In this document: positions 1-6,482 of the stretch, one piece after another
Position numbering within the stretch: the stretch's first letter is position 1
How the letters are laid out: each line of letters opens with the position of its first letter
DNA from: JBFLVQ01 sp040758525
GTDB taxonomy: Bacteria; Acidobacteriota; Blastocatellia; Chloracidobacteriales; JADJPF01
Reading direction: 5' to 3'
Assembly: GCA_040758525.1 (NCBI GenBank)
Contig: JBFLVQ010000557.1
Coordinates: 1-6,482, forward strand
DNA: 6,482 bases
The notes under the pieces: model-generated
What the model was told of the DNA's origin: nothing
The model's input: the letters and a program-made list of their open reading frames with translations, nothing else
The model's database searches: none
Made by a program: the position numbers and the translations under genes

Positions 1-36
1 GCCTGAAATAGAATAGTATTACCGTCCTGTACAATC

Positions 37-3000
37 TTAAACTCTATTCAAGAGGTAATAGAAGGTAAACCCGTCTTGGTGTGGTTCCAGATAGCCATGT
101 AGGGCTTTCTCTAGTGCAGAGTTGCTCAACCAAACATCTCCACCCAGAACATTCCACTTACCTAACATTGTCTTTGTATCGATCATACGCAACTGGTCGC
201 GAAATGTTTGGAAATCGATTAATTTGGCAAACTCGTCTGTAACAATCTCTGTTTGACCAACTTTGATAAGAAAGCGGAAGCGCCCTTCTACACCATTGGT
301 GGCAGGAACAAAACGTAAGCGGAAAAGTAGTGGGTTTAGTTGATTGAGCAGACTAACATCCGGCCTGGTCAGGAAAATTAGATGACCCTCCCAATCACCG
401 GTAATATCAACCGCTGCCGGCACCTTAGTATGATTGCTCTGAAAGATTGCCTTGTGATCAGGCACAGACATCTTTTCAAATGGGTAGTTATGTCGGGCCA
501 TCACAAAGGTAGCAAACTCCAGTCCACTGGGAAATTCCCCTAGATGCATTACACCTATACAATTATTGTTGTCTATCGCCTTGATAACATCATAGACGAT
601 CCGATAAGGCTCGTTGGTATAGGTGAGCAATAACACATCATCACCAGCCTTAAAGTACTTACGATTATTATCTGGATACTTAAGCTGGCGAACGACTGGC
701 AGACCAGGGAGGAAATCTAGTTCATAATTGACTACATAACCGATTGCTTGACCATTCTCAACCTTATCAAACCGTTTCCAAAAACTGCCCCCGGTGTAAC
801 GTGATGCCGTCTCTGTAACAGCCTCGCCAAAACCACCATTGCGAATCTTCTCTTCCCAACCTAACAGTGTATCTTTAGCGAAAGAGCCTTTCCAAAAAGC
901 GTCTCGGTAGATACGTTGCTCTTTGAAGTCTATCTCTACACCACCATGATTAAGCAGTGTCGCTAGTGGTAATGTAGGTTCTTCCCGTAAGATTGCTTGT
1001 AGTTTCGCAGTCTCTTGATTACTAAAATAGTCTGGAGTTTCAGCACCGCGTAATACTGCCTCACGAATCTCATCAGCAAGAAAACTGCCTTCTACATTCA
1101 ATGGATCATACTCTCGCATAACAAACTGATTGGTGAAGGCAAGAAAACGCAACTGTGCCTGTGCCCTTAAGATAGCATTGCCATTATCGCCCGTGACTTG
1201 AAAAGAGGCAAGGAAATTGGCAAAGCTACCAACGGCTGCGAGGTCTTCGAAAGTTCTGAATTTCAATAGACCTGTGCCTAACTCTTTTCCTGTTGCTGTC
1301 TCTGTCATGTGTACATAAAGAGTGGTGTAGTCGTGTAGTATCTCTTGCACACCAGTAATACCACCACGTAGATCTTTCTGCATATATTTGCGTCCGTGAA
1401 AAAGGTATTCCTTATTTTCACTATCGCGGAAATATAGGTGATAGAGCATCTCTGCTTCTTGTGTGTCAGGATTGATACGCAGATAATTGAAGTAGCTCTT
1501 GTGGGCATCAAGTTTGAAGGTAGCAGCACCTTGTCCTAAGAAATCACCAAAATGCAATGTGCCTTTAAGACGAGCTTCATGTTGTGGACTCTCTATAAAT
1601 TCGTTGAGATCGGCAATCTTCATTCGCACCTGGAAACTACTAGCAACAGCATCTAATGGTTGACCATTGACTGGTACTTTGGCTTCGATCTCTAGGTCGC
1701 CAGCACGCCCTGGCGGCACAGCAAAGCCTGGAAAGAAATGGCCTACCATCTCCTCGTCAAATTTCATACCCAAACCATCTGGCAAACGGATATCTAGGAG
1801 TGGTTGGAGAAAGACGGTTGCCGGCAGTTCATTCAAATCACTACGCCGTAGTGTGTAGTAGAAAGAGAATTGTGGTGTGCCACCAATACTAACATCGGGA
1901 TGAAAGAGTCCTAGTGATTGTGGCCCCAACAATTTCATCAAGCCAAACCGATCTGCGGTGGTATATTTTCCAATGAGAAAATCTTTGCCAACATAACGTA
2001 TCTCATCATGAAAAGGGGTGAAATCGTTGAGCTGAAAGTGATCCTTGCCAAAGACTGGTTCGACCAATCCTTCTAATAGGCCAAGGAAACGATAGCGAGC
2101 TTCTAAGCGACCATCGGGTTTGAGATCAAATTTGAGATAAGCCACTGTACCAGTATTGTTAGAATTGGCTACTGCACGCATCTCCCAAAGACCAGCTAGT
2201 TGCTCCTTGGTTGGCGCCATAGAGCGATTGTAGAGTTCACGATGATCTTCCCTAGTCATATTGTCTAGGCCGTAGCAGCGTGTCATGGGAAAAGTGAAGA
2301 GACGTAAACCATGAGGAAACTCACCCAGATAGACTCGCCCAATCAATAAGTCCTCACTAACGACTTTGAAGATATCATAGTAGACAGACCAGGGCGGATC
2401 GTTATAGCGTAGCAGCACATATTTGCCTGGTTCGAGTGTACCTATTCTCTCTTCAATCGTGATCTCTTCTAATGTGTTAGCAACATTGATACGCCCATCC
2501 GAATCACTAGTGACACCTAGGTAACCCTGTGGTGTTTTGGTGAAACGTTTCTGGAAACTTGCGAAAAAGGCGGTCGAGAAATCTCTTAAGATATGCCCGC
2601 GTGGGAAGAAACCTTTCCAGATCTTGTTGTTGCGTATAATGCCATGATCTATGTCAAAGATCCGTTCATCAGTATTAACCATTAACTCTACACTCTTGGT
2701 CTCGATACGATTGAAAAGACGTTCTAGATCTGACTCTTTGTAGTTGAGAACCTCTAAAGGATCTATGCCAGGTACGGTTACCATAGTAGGTCGTGTTGGA
2801 TAAGGGTCACCGCCTATATGGCGAACCAATCGCTCTGCATTTCTCTCTGCCAATGCCGATATTGTCAGGAAAGGATTGACACCAAGCGCCGAAGGTATCA
2901 GTGCACCATCCACAACAAATAGACCCTTATGAATATTGCCAGCAGAATCAAAGACACGTCCAAACTCATCGACTGCGCCATGTAGGTAGTCTTCGCCAAT

Positions 3001-4449
3001 CGGACAACCTCCTAATGGATGCGCTGTGATCAGATTGCGCGAGATCTGCCAGAGTGGATTGGTAATAAAATGTGCCCCTAACGCACGTGCATGACGGCGT
3101 AATTCTTCATTAATTCTAGTAAAGAGAAGTTGCCGACCAGCATTATCCCAATCAACGACAAGCTGATTATTTTTCAGATGAACAGTGCCTTTGGCATCAT
3201 CATGACCCATTACTAAGTAGAGCATAGTATGATTAAGTGCATTATGCTTCTTGTAAGGTTCAAAGATATTGGTTCGCTCTTGACGGCGACGTTCCTTCTC
3301 CTCATCACCAACATCGGTATCCTCACCTCCTAATGCACCAAAAACTGTCATAGCAGCTCTTACATAAGCTTTTGGAAAGGAGAAATCTTCTACTGTGATC
3401 CTCTTATCAAGAGCAAGGTTGGGATCATAACGGAGTGCGCCGACAATATTTGGTCCCGGGGCATTATCTTTGCGCCAAAAGTGATCTGGATCATTGCCAA
3501 AGCCTAGTACATTGGTCTGATGATCGGAATTATAGGCAAGGCCAAAAAAGTCACCATTGCCAGTAAAGCCGCTACCCACTCTAGGTGAAATTCGTAGACC
3601 CTTAGCTTCGGATCGTAAGAGAATTTCGGTTGTGCCTAATGATCCTGCTGCCAAAATTACATTGGCGGCTTCAAAACTGAATTTAGCAGGAAACCCTAAC
3701 TTGTCATATTTTGTGCCAAAAATCTTCCAACCGCCTTGTGGTAGTTTTTGCAGCCAATTGACCTGTGTCCTGGTATAGATATCTGTACCATTCTTCTTGG
3801 CTAATGGTAGATAGTTCATATAGAGAGTATTCTTGGCGCCGACATTGCACCCTGTTACACAATCACCACAATCTATACAGGGATGCTGCTTCACTCCATA
3901 TGCATTATCACCCTCTATATCAAAATTTACTGCAATATTTAGATGATCGACAGGCCGACCAATCTGATCACCACGACGTGAGAGGGCTTTGATCTTCAAA
4001 AATTGATCGGCGCGTGGGTGTGGTTTTGCGGCTAGGGTAGCCTTTGCCTTCTCATAATAGAATCGCAATTCGCCTAATGTAATTGAGCGTGGCCAGGCGA
4101 CCTGACGGAAGACCTCTTCATCAGGCATTACCGCTACATTGGCATTAACTAGCGAAGTGCCACCCAATCCTGAACCCTGAACTATTGCAATGTCAGGAAA
4201 AGTTAGCAGTTCATAGAGACCTAATGGATTTAAGGCGCTACGTACCGCCGCTAGTACCTTTGTCTCTTCATCAGGAAATTGGCCTACTTGCCATTCACGG
4301 CCACGTTCTAGTATACAGACTGACTGCTTTGGTTTCACGTTAGGATCGGAGAGTCTGGCTGCCATAATTGCGCCACCATAGCCAGATCCGATTATTACAA
4401 AATCATACTTCCGCTTTGGTTCATCCCATTCCTTGGATAGTGGTTCCAT
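37..4449 (-). CDS. Giant GMC-family (cholesterol-oxidase-like) FAD oxidoreductase with duplicated C-terminal module
   Basis: Predicted FAD-dependent oxidoreductase acting on an alcohol or sterol-like hydroxyl; the substrate is unknown. Numbered from the ATG at 4447-4449 (1470 aa). Seen: a Rossmann dinucleotide motif GSGYGG at 21-26, the GMC loop GSGLGGTSLVNANV at 92-105, a Cys cluster (C191, C194, C197, C201) just before GAKNTL, HPLGGC at 477-482 holding the probable catalytic His477, and a C-terminal GMC block with VNPFLTISALAER ending near 536. These fit the cholesterol-oxidase branch of the GMC family, whose members are usually 500-600 aa, so some 920 residues are extra. The tail has two homologous units (about 597-869 and 1171-1470) around a different beta-rich domain (about 886-1108). 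No signal peptide or membrane segment is seen, so it is probably cytoplasmic. The start is chosen because AAGGAGG lies 8 bases before this ATG. An in-frame ATG at 4468-4470 would add seven residues but has only a weak ribosome site. Family is confident; reaction and tail function are not. Confidence 0.88.
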   Translation of the reverse strand: MEPLSKEWDEPKRKYDFVIIGSGYGGAIMAARLSDPNVKPKQSVCILERGREWQVGQFPDEETKVLAAVRSALNPLGLYELLTFPDIAIVQGSGLGGTSLVNANVAVMPDEEVFRQVAWPRSITLGELRFYYEKAKATLAAKPHPRADQFLKIKALSRRGDQIGRPVDHLNIAVNFDIEGDNAYGVKQHPCIDCGDCVTGCNVGAKNTLYMNYLPLAKKNGTDIYTRTQVNWLQKLPQGGWKIFGTKYDKLGFPAKFSFEAANVILAAGSLGTTEILLRSEAKGLRISPRVGSGFTGNGDFFGLAYNSDHQTNVLGFGNDPDHFWRKDNAPGPNIVGALRYDPNLALDKRITVEDFSFPKAYVRAAMTVFGALGGEDTDVGDEEKERRRQERTNIFEPYKKHNALNHTMLYLVMGHDDAKGTVHLKNNQLVVDWDNAGRQLLFTRINEELRRHARALGAHFITNPLWQISRNLITAHPLGGCPIGEDYLHGAVDEFGRVFDSAGNIHKGLFVVDGALIPSALGVNPFLTISALAERNAERLVRHIGGDPYPTRPTMVTVPGIDPLEVLNYKESDLERLFNRIETKSVELMVNTDERIFDIDHGIIRNNKIWKGFFPRGHILRDFSTAFFASFQKRFTKTPQGYLGVTSDSDGRINVANTLEEITIEERIGTLEPGKYVLLRYNDPPWSVYYDIFKVVSEDLLIGRVYLGEFPHGLRLFTFPMTRCYGLDNMTREDHRELYNRSMAPTKEQLAGLWEMRAVANSNNTGTVAYLKFDLKPDGRLEARYRFLGLLEGLVEPVFGKDHFQLNDFTPFHDEIRYVGKDFLIGKYTTADRFGLMKLLGPQSLGLFHPDVSIGGTPQFSFYYTLRRSDLNELPATVFLQPLLDIRLPDGLGMKFDEEMVGHFFPGFAVPPGRAGDLEIEAKVPVNGQPLDAVASSFQVRMKIADLNEFIESPQHEARLKGTLHFGDFLGQGAATFKLDAHKSYFNYLRINPDTQEAEMLYHLYFRDSENKEYLFHGRKYMQKDLRGGITGVQEILHDYTTLYVHMTETATGKELGTGLLKFRTFEDLAAVGSFANFLASFQVTGDNGNAILRAQAQLRFLAFTNQFVMREYDPLNVEGSFLADEIREAVLRGAETPDYFSNQETAKLQAILREEPTLPLATLLNHGGVEIDFKEQRIYRDAFWKGSFAKDTLLGWEEKIRNGGFGEAVTETASRYTGGSFWKRFDKVENGQAIGYVVNYELDFLPGLPVVRQLKYPDNNRKYFKAGDDVLLLTYTNEPYRIVYDVIKAIDNNNCIGVMHLGEFPSGLEFATFVMARHNYPFEKMSVPDHKAIFQSNHTKVPAAVDITGDWEGHLIFLTRPDVSLLNQLNPLLFRLRFVPATNGVEGRFRFLIKVGQTEIVTDEFAKLIDFQTFRDQLRMIDTKTMLGKWNVLGGDVWLSNSALEKALHGYLEPHQDGFTFYYLLNRV
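40..939 (-). other. Tail module, copy B (protein-level repeat)
   Basis: Residues about 1171-1470, ending at the C-terminus. Landmarks matching copy A are FWKGSF, LLLTYTNEP, VYDVIK, LGEFPSGL (LGEFP at 1303-1307), MSVPDH, GDWEG and a closing FTFYYLLNR. Copy B has a longer segment after FWKG than copy A. The two copies are diverged at the DNA level even over the shared LGEFP codons, so this is an old duplication and not a recent tandem repeat. Confidence 0.7.
1126..1794 (-). other. Beta-rich domain between the two tail modules
   Basis: Residues about 886-1108 of the flavoprotein, unlike the flanking modules. It shows LPDGLGMKFDEEMVGHF, then alternating strand-like stretches, an EYLFHGRKYM segment and a DYTTLYVHM segment. 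From memory, similar segments (a GxK motif followed by a TTLY motif) occur as an accessory domain in other cholesterol-oxidase-like multidomain proteins. That link is recalled and was not searched, so treat it as tentative. A following stretch (about 1109-1170) looks helical and is probably a linker to copy B. Confidence 0.5.
1843..2661 (-). other. Tail module, copy A (protein-level repeat)
   Basis: Residues about 597-869 of the flavoprotein. Landmarks are IWKGFFP, LLRYNDPP, YYDIFK, LGEFPHGL (LGEFP at 708-712), MTREDH, GLWEM and a closing FSFYYTLRR. Each landmark has a counterpart in the same order in copy B. Across the best block (679-740 against 1274-1336) I count about 24 identities in some 63 positions by hand, with one single-residue gap. 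The unit alternates hydrophobic and polar residues, suggesting beta structure, and the GxW-type motif plus beta strands near its end suggest a barrel. I do not recognise a named family. Confidence 0.7.
2812..4410 (-). other. GMC oxidoreductase core domain with four-Cys cluster
   Basis: This is the catalytic part of the large flavoprotein, about residues 14-546. It holds the N-terminal FAD-binding beta-alpha-beta motif, an acidic-ended second strand (CILERG), the GMC loop, and the C-terminal half with HPLGGC and VNPF. In cholesterol oxidases a His and an Asn in the corresponding C-terminal segments take part in catalysis. His477 and Asn525 are the candidates here, by motif position only. A Glu/Arg/Lys-rich insert around residues 376-393 (DVGDEEKERRRQER) is probably a surface loop. 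Confidence 0.85.
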
Positions 4450-4457
4450 GGCAATAA

Positions 4458-4464
4458 CCTCCTT
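4458..4464 (-). promoter_or_regulatory. Strong ribosome binding site deciding the start of the GMC gene
   Basis: Read on the minus strand this is AAGGAGG, a full Shine-Dalgarno match, 8 bases before the ATG at 4447-4449. It lies inside the seven codons that would be added by using the upstream ATG at 4468-4470. That upstream ATG is preceded only by a weak purine run (TAAGAG). The downstream ATG is therefore the likelier start. Confidence 0.75.
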
Positions 4465-4514
4465 CTTCATGCACTCTTACAGAGGCATACAGGAAGGCCC
4501 GCCCGACTGCCAGG

Positions 4515-5387
4515 CTAGACCTTGGCTAACAAGGAAAAATTGTATTCGGGATAGACTTTCTGATAGCCTATGAGGATTTCATGTATGTTGTAAGGATGTG
4601 TAGGTTTTTGTGTGATGGCATTACGTAATACTTGAAAGGCATGTTCGAGACCGCCAGCATCATCAATATCTATATCAGCAATGAACTCATCAGCCTTGCG
4701 AAAGAAAGTAATTTGCAGATTGCCATAGCGGTCAGGGGTCTTGAAGCTTCCTGCCCGTGTATATCCTTCTGGAGGCTGATGCAAAGCATCACTGACACTA
4801 TCAAAGATACCTGCTACTTCGCTGTTCTCAGCCTCGTTATAGAGTTTTTTGGGTACAACGGCATAAAAACGATCTCCTTTTATCTCAAGTAACTCTATCA
4901 GATTTTGAAAGACCGTCTCGCCATTGCTGAGTTTTGTTACCTGGCTTTTAGCAAAGATGTTGAGCAGACCGGCACGACGAATATCATCAAGGGCATCATA
5001 AAGCTGCTGCCCTGTTAGTCCTTCGTAACCTAGTACACGGTCGCTCTTCTCTAATAACGTACGCAATGATTCGGATAGGTTTAGATATGGTTGAAAGTTT
5101 ACTTTTACGATTTTGTTAGGATCAACCGGGAATGTTATATTCACCGGTGTTAAACCGCTGGCTTTAATCTGGATAAATTGACCTACCGGTAGATAAGAAG
5201 GCGGATCGATAAAGATTTCATAAAGCCCTTGAGGAGAACCATGCAGATCTGAAATCTTGATCTCTTTGCCCGCCTTTACACGAATCAGCTTGTTATGGCT
5301 AAGCACTTGATGTTTTAAGCTTATGTCTACTTGCTCTTTTAACGGCTGTTGATAAACATCCATCAACCTTAACAGCAACGTTCCCAT
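4515..5387 (-). CDS. Hypothetical two-part soluble protein (290 aa)
   Basis: I do not recognise a named family. The start ATG at 5385-5387 has AAGGGAG five bases upstream and the stop is TAG. No signal peptide, membrane helix or Cys motif is seen; the protein contains no cysteine. Residues 1-98 alternate short strand-like segments (LLLRLMDVY, LYEIFIDPPSYLPVG, VNITFPV), suggesting an Ig- or transthyretin-like beta-sandwich. Residues 100-290 are mixed: a GLTGQQLYDALDD helix, a strand FYAVVPKKL, FKTPDRYGNLQITFFR, then an acidic FIADIDIDDAGGLEHAFQV segment (234-252) and THPYNIHEIL. That C-terminal block resembles, from memory, uncharacterised proteins of environmental bacteria with ADIDID...GxEH and NPY-like motifs. 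It sits between the cyclase and oxidoreductase genes on the same strand, about 65 bases from each, so it is probably co-expressed with them. Coding is confident; function is unknown. Confidence 0.85.
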   Translation of the reverse strand: MGTLLLRLMDVYQQPLKEQVDISLKHQVLSHNKLIRVKAGKEIKISDLHGSPQGLYEIFIDPPSYLPVGQFIQIKASGLTPVNITFPVDPNKIVKVNFQPYLNLSESLRTLLEKSDRVLGYEGLTGQQLYDALDDIRRAGLLNIFAKSQVTKLSNGETVFQNLIELLEIKGDRFYAVVPKKLYNEAENSEVAGIFDSVSDALHQPPEGYTRAGSFKTPDRYGNLQITFFRKADEFIADIDIDDAGGLEHAFQVLRNAITQKPTHPYNIHEILIGYQKVYPEYNFSLLAKV

Positions 5388-5392
5388 ACGCT

Positions 5393-5399
5393 CTCCCTT
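5393..5399 (-). promoter_or_regulatory. Ribosome binding site of the 290-aa gene
   Basis: On the minus strand this reads AAGGGAG, five bases before the ATG at 5385-5387. It supports the chosen start for the 290-residue protein. Confidence 0.65.
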
Positions 5400-5404
5400 C
5401 TACT

Positions 5405-5414
5405 CGATTAATCG
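5405..5414. promoter_or_regulatory. Perfect 10-bp palindrome upstream of the 290-aa gene
   Basis: CGATTAATCG reads the same on both strands and lies in the short gap between the cyclase and 290-aa genes, 17 bases before the latter's ATG. It could be a small operator half or a chance palindrome. No second copy was noticed in the other gap and no good promoter accompanies it. Confidence 0.15.
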
Positions 5415-5452
5415 CATCAACAGAACTACTACCGGTCAATAGACGAGAATTA

Positions 5453-6482
5453 TCACAACAAATCGTCAGGTTCAATACTAATAACGGATTTTTCCTTATT
5501 TGTATTGCTGATACGGCGGACATGATAAAGCGGGAATGTGCCATAGCCTTTGGCAAGCGGGATCTGACCAACATAATCGCAAGCAAACCGGATAAAGCCA
5601 TGTGCTGCCGCCAGTGCTGCGAATGGTTGACTGGCATATACTTGGCCAGGCGGGGTAATTGGTTCTATACGCGCTGCCCAGCTCACATGTGTACCTGTGT
5701 AGTTACGCTTGCCAAGAATAGGCTCGCGGCAAGCGAAAACAGGGCCAGCATGTAGACCAATACGAATACTGAGATCCTTTGGTAATCCCTTCTTTGTCCA
5801 ATCGGTATTAGATAAACGATCACATAGATCTAGCGCAAAGAGGCCAGCATCCTCAACTTTACGGAAGACAAAATAGAGCGCATCGCCCCAGGTATTCTTT
5901 ACTACTGGTGGTTGTGGAAATGATTGCAATAGTTCTGCTACAGTGCCCATAAAATGCTCAACAAAGCAGGGAATCTCTGGCTCTTTAAGCCTACTGTAGC
6001 CAACCACATCAGCAAAAAGCATTGCCATTATCTTTTGTGGAAAATGTGTGGAAGTAGTTGCCTGGTGAACTATCTCTCTACATTCACTAGCACCATTAAT
6101 GGAAGAAGCTGTCTGATCAATTTTTGCGCTTAATTGAGTGGTATCAATTATTGTGGTCTCACGACCTTGAGCACGCCAGTACTTTACCAGTGCAGCCGTA
6201 CCGCCTGGCCCGTCGCCAGCTTGGCGGTCCCAAACTGCCAGTGCTACTGGCTCAGTATCTAGCACACGTGCTCGTAATATTGCTAAACCATCTTGAATTA
6301 GATTAGCGTAGTGTAGCGCGATCTGATTTGTATCTGTATGGTACTCACTGGTAACAATGACCCTTGTTGCCTGTGCAAGTACACGTTGAAAACGTTCTCC
6401 CCAATCTGTGTTAGGAATTATATCAACACTTACCTTGCGAAACTCATCTGGCGGTAATGGCAATACAATATGGACTTCACGC
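5453..6482 (-). CDS. Class III adenylate/guanylate cyclase domain protein, N-terminus missing (partial)
   Basis: The frame is open through the right edge (first complete visible codons read REVHIV), so this is a 3' fragment. The TTG at 6461-6463 could serve as a start but lies inside a conserved-looking VLPLPPDEF segment and is probably an internal Leu. Numbering below starts there. Residues 1-110 form an alpha/beta module with AVWDRQAGDGPGGTA at 76-90. Residues about 144-317 are a class III cyclase catalytic domain: metal-binding D152 (FADVVGYS) and D194 (NTWGD), GLHAGPV at 236-242, and R265 (SWAARIEP) as the transition-state Arg. The canonical substrate-binding Lys, Asp and Asn positions read N190, T258 and S261. 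The end LAKGYGTFPLYHVRR is, from memory, typical of cyclases that carry this N-terminal module, often with TPR or TRAFs-binding (DUF4071) regions upstream. Probable product is a cyclic nucleotide made in the cytoplasm; base specificity cannot be assigned. Confidence 0.85.
   Translation of the reverse strand, partial: REVHIVLPLPPDEFRKVSVDIIPNTDWGERFQRVLAQATRVIVTSEYHTDTNQIALHYANLIQDGLAILRARVLDTEPVALAVWDRQAGDGPGGTAALVKYWRAQGRETTIIDTTQLSAKIDQTASSINGASECREIVHQATTSTHFPQKIMAMLFADVVGYSRLKEPEIPCFVEHFMGTVAELLQSFPQPPVVKNTWGDALYFVFRKVEDAGLFALDLCDRLSNTDWTKKGLPKDLSIRIGLHAGPVFACREPILGKRNYTGTHVSWAARIEPITPPGQVYASQPFAALAAAHGFIRFACDYVGQIPLAKGYGTFPLYHVRRISNTNKEKSVISIEPDDLL
6164..6244 (-). other. GDGPGGTA motif region of the cyclase N-terminal module
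   Basis: Residues about 74-100 of the partial cyclase protein. A hydrophobic strand (VALAVWD) is followed by a Gly-rich loop (GDGPGGTA) and a helix (LVKYWRAQG), then another strand (TTIID). This strand-loop-helix-strand order is Rossmann-like and the loop could bind a phosphate or nucleotide. A relation to the SLOG/TIR-like sensor folds is inference from pattern only. Confidence 0.45.

Noticed and set aside
1..36. Search for a terminator after the flavoprotein stop codon
   Set aside because: The 36 bases left in the window contain no inverted repeat or T-rich run; the true end of the transcript is probably outside the window.
1305..1858. Small open frames on both strands inside the flavoprotein gene (minus 1305-1529, plus 1667-1858)
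   Set aside because: They lie wholly within a well-supported coding region, have low-complexity or unnatural composition, and no ribosome site of note.
3557..3992. Two overlapping plus-strand open frames opposite the GMC core
   Set aside because: They are antisense to conserved GMC motifs; the Cys- and Tyr/His-rich translations look like reverse-strand artefacts.
4471..4514. Possible terminator hairpin in the gap before the flavoprotein gene (GGCA and TGCC arms in a GC-rich stretch)
   Set aside because: The stem is only about four base pairs with a long loop and there is no T run after it.
4632..4892. 86-codon plus-strand open frame opposite the 290-aa gene
   Set aside because: Antisense to a supported gene, with no recognisable motif or neighbouring plus-strand gene.
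5411..5439. Possible promoter before the 290-aa gene: TTGACC on the minus strand followed 17 bases later by TGCGAT
   Set aside because: The -35-like box is good, but the -10 candidate matches only three of six consensus bases, so an internal promoter is not supported.
4450..5452. The two intergenic gaps appear to be the same length (65 bases each)
   Set aside because: The gap sequences are unrelated and the equality depends on the chosen start, so coincidence is the simplest reading.
5299..5637. 112-codon minus-strand open frame spanning the cyclase/290-aa gene junction
   Set aside because: It overlaps both supported genes in another frame, has no recognisable domain, and its start lies within the cyclase coding region. 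It is a shadow frame.

Overview
The window holds three genes, all read from the minus strand and tightly packed. In transcription order they are: (1) the 3' part of a class III nucleotidyl cyclase gene that runs off the right edge, (2) a complete gene for an unrecognised 290-residue protein, and (3) a very large gene for a 1470-residue multidomain flavoprotein of the GMC / cholesterol-oxidase-like type. The two gaps are about 65 bases each. No promoter, terminator, tRNA, rRNA, CRISPR array or mobile element can be supported.

The organism is a bacterium: genes are dense, there are no introns, and the second and third genes have clear Shine-Dalgarno sequences. Base composition looks moderately AT-rich by eye (low to mid 40s % GC). 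The proteins are large, modular and signalling-linked, which suits an environmental bacterium with a big genome (cyanobacterial, acidobacterial, chloroflexal or proteobacterial types are all possible). The sequence alone does not fix the phylum.

Region by region: 5453-6482 encodes a conserved N-terminal module with a GDGPGGTA motif, followed by a cyclase catalytic domain. That domain keeps both metal-binding Asp residues and the transition-state Arg, but not the canonical purine-recognition residues. 4515-5387 encodes a soluble protein with a beta-rich N-terminal half and a mixed C-terminal half. 37-4449 encodes the flavoprotein: an FAD-binding GMC core with a four-Cys cluster (residues 14-546), then about 920 extra residues. 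The extra part has two homologous copies of an unnamed module (about 597-869 and 1171-1470) on either side of a different beta-rich domain (about 886-1108).

Shared strand and short spacing suggest co-transcription. A working inference is a signalling protein followed by an accessory protein and a sterol/alcohol-type oxidoreductase effector. The sequence shows the gene order but does not prove a shared function. The most notable points are the duplicated unnamed module, the non-canonical cyclase active site, and the cassette as a unit.
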